This document shows, in pieces, positions 49,167-50,535 of a DNA stretch of 50,535 bases. The position numbers and the translations under genes are program-made. The stretch's first letter is position 1; the number at the start of each line of letters is the position of its first letter. This DNA is from Akkermansia muciniphila (GTDB taxonomy: Bacteria; Verrucomicrobiota; Verrucomicrobiia; Verrucomicrobiales; DEV007). Under the pieces are notes generated by a model. That model did no database searches. It saw only the letters and a program-made list of their open reading frames with translations, and had not been told where the DNA came from. Where the stretch lies: NCBI GenBank assembly GCA_945883495.1, contig CAMCXS010000043.1:1-50535 (forward strand), read 5' to 3'.

Positions 49167-49952
49167 ATGACGACGCGCTACTATGATGCCCACTGCCACC
49201 TCCAAGACCCACGATTCGGCGGGACAGTAGAGGAAATCCTCAAAGCGTGCCAGGACCGCGGCATCCAGCGCCTGGTCGTGAACGGGACGCGGGAATCGGA
49301 TTGGGACCGGGTCGCGGAACTGGCGGAGCGCTATCCAGACCTGATCCTTCCGAGCTACGGTTTGCATCCCTGGTGGTCCCGCGAGCGCTCCGCGAACTGG
49401 CGCGAGGATTTGGAAGCACGGCTGCTGGCGAACCCTCGGGCAAGCATCGGAGAAACGGGCCTGGACCGCTGGATGGAAAATCCCGACCCAGCGGATCAAG
49501 AGGAGGTCTTGCTGGCACATCTCGACTTGGCGGAGCGGCTGAACCGGCCGCTGTCCCTGCACTGTCTCCGTGCCTGGGGCCACCTGGACGCCGTCCTGCG
49601 CGCGCATCCGCGTCCCGCCCGGGGCATTCTGCTCCACTCCTACGGCGGCCCGGCGGAAATGGTGCGGCCACTGGCGGACCTCGGCGCTTACTTCTCCTTC
49701 GCTGGCTACTTCCTAAACCCGTCCCAGGAGAAGAAGCGCGCCGCCTTCCAGCTGGTGCCGGAGGACCGTTTGCTCATTGAATCCGATGCCCCGGATCAGG
49801 TGTTGCCTCCCGAACTCGACGAGTTTTCCCTGATCGATCCCGACACCGGGAAACGGCTCAATCATCCCGGCAACCTCCCGGTGATTTACCGGCATTGGCC
49901 CCCGGCGGATCCGGAACGGGTGGAGGCGAACTTCCGGAGCTTCTTTGCCTGA
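49167..49952 (+). CDS. TatD-family metal-dependent hydrolase
   Basis: A 261-residue TIM-barrel hydrolase (DNase/deacylase type). Metal ligands are H9-x-H11 (YYDAHCHLQDP), the bridging Glu in ASIGETGLDR, His in LSLHCLRAWG and ILLHSYGG, and Asp in LIESDAPD. Normal length. TatD proteins cut DNA and are used in nucleic acid repair or turnover; the exact substrate is uncertain. It is divergent from 48685-49035. Confidence 0.93.
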   Translation: MTTRYYDAHCHLQDPRFGGTVEEILKACQDRGIQRLVVNGTRESDWDRVAELAERYPDLILPSYGLHPWWSRERSANWREDLEARLLANPRASIGETGLDRWMENPDPADQEEVLLAHLDLAERLNRPLSLHCLRAWGHLDAVLRAHPRPARGILLHSYGGPAEMVRPLADLGAYFSFAGYFLNPSQEKKRAAFQLVPEDRLLIESDAPDQVLPPELDEFSLIDPDTGKRLNHPGNLPVIYRHWPPADPERVEANFRSFFA

Positions 49953-50535
49953 CCGTAGATCCGCGCCCGCCACAACCCCGCCATTCTCGCCCGATCTCAT
50001 TGATCTTCCCACGCACATGCCGGGACTGCGCCTCCGTCATCCATCCTTTGGCCAGGACGATCAGCGACAGCGAGGACAGAAATCAGTCCTTTGTCACGGA
50101 TTGGCACGGATGAATGGGATGCGCACGGATCAGGAACAGTTCGGCTGGCCGACTCCCTCATCCGCCTCCCAAACTCATCCGTGTAATCCGTTTCATCCGT
50201 GCCCAAAGACAAAACCCGCTCCCGGAGGGCCCCAATGTTGGAAGCGATTCCGACAGGCCCAACGGGCCGCGACGCTGCGCGAGTTGATGGTTGAAAGTTG
50301 AGTGTTGAGAGTTGGCCCAGCCTATCAATCAACCATCAACCATAGACAATCAACTCCCACAGGCCCAACGGGCCGGGATAGGATAGCCCAGGGCAAAGCG
50401 AGGAACGAGCGGTGCCCTGGGTTTGCCCCCACGATCTGAACCAAAGCCCTGCAAGGGCGAGACAACGGCTGTCCCGCACTTGCAGCGCGGATGCAAAATA
50501 CAACGTCCCCCCAGGCCTGCGGTCGCCTTCGGCTC
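49953..50535. repeat. Repeat-rich right end of the window
   Basis: No gene is supported. It has GATTGGCACGGATGAATGGG then CATCCGTGTAATCCG, an inverted pair GTTGATGGTTGA (50283) / TCAACCATCAAC (50330), GGATAGGATAGCCCAGGGC, and CCAAAGCCCTGC. GAGACAACGGCTGTCCCG at 50459 matches a unit of the 37259-37642 array. Confidence 0.55.

Overview
The window is GC-rich (roughly 60%) bacterial chromosome from a Verrucomicrobia-type (PVC superphylum) organism. The clearest marker is a complete Verru_Chthon cassette (proteins D, B, C and A, 22448-29287). Other pointers are secreted sulfatases beside a GH28 glycosidase, a ThuA/PVC-type beta-propeller giant protein, a DUF1501 remnant, and dense dispersed intergenic repeats of a kind common in PVC genomes. 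Species cannot be named from sequence alone. No phage, insertion sequence, CRISPR array or plasmid gene was recognised.

Layout. 1-3500: a DUF1501 gene remnant; an overlapping three-gene ECF sigma factor / anti-sigma / periplasmic sensor operon (minus strand); and, divergently, a secreted glycine-rich protein. The two sides share a matching promoter-like motif, TGTAACA-N17-TCTMCGG. 3500-6250: a 21-base-period repeat array, an uncharacterised helical protein, and a PD-(D/E)XK nuclease-like gene bracketed by direct copies of a dispersed repeat. 6240-10883: two coupled secreted sulfatases divergent from a GH28 enzyme, a small polysaccharide-degradation locus. 10973-17890: an AhbC/NirJ-type radical SAM enzyme, a Tyr/Gly-rich secreted protein, a 778-residue coiled-coil protein, and a LysR regulator followed by an FAD monooxygenase-like enzyme. 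17891-19351: mostly empty sequence with gene debris. 19352-22362: nuoC and nuoB without other complex I genes, an EVE-domain protein coupled to an M28 peptidase, and tRNA-Ala(GGC).

22448-29287: a tightly coupled five-gene Verru_Chthon operon of pilin-like secreted proteins. 29524-37018: a second member of the 4346-5281 protein family, ndk, a lysozyme-like secreted family, a zinc-ribbon membrane protein, then an operon in the order efp, M50-like protease, SdpI-like protein, ogt, alkB, and a divergent GT4 glycosyltransferase. 37019-38090: a second 21-base-period array. 38091-40373: an orphan PAS histidine kinase with cysteine-rich membrane loops. 40588-45051: a 1487-residue fusion of ThuA, discoidin, SGNH, beta-propeller and cupredoxin regions. 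45163-50535: accessory-looking sequence with a PaiB-like protein, a class D beta-lactamase remnant, TatD and many repeats.

Most notable unexplained structures: the two 21-base-period arrays (about 3869-4182 and 37259-37642), which share unit-opening words; the paired ECF-type promoters; the divergent paralogue pair 4346/29524; and the giant cupredoxin fusion. All family assignments rest on motifs recognised by eye; no database search was run.
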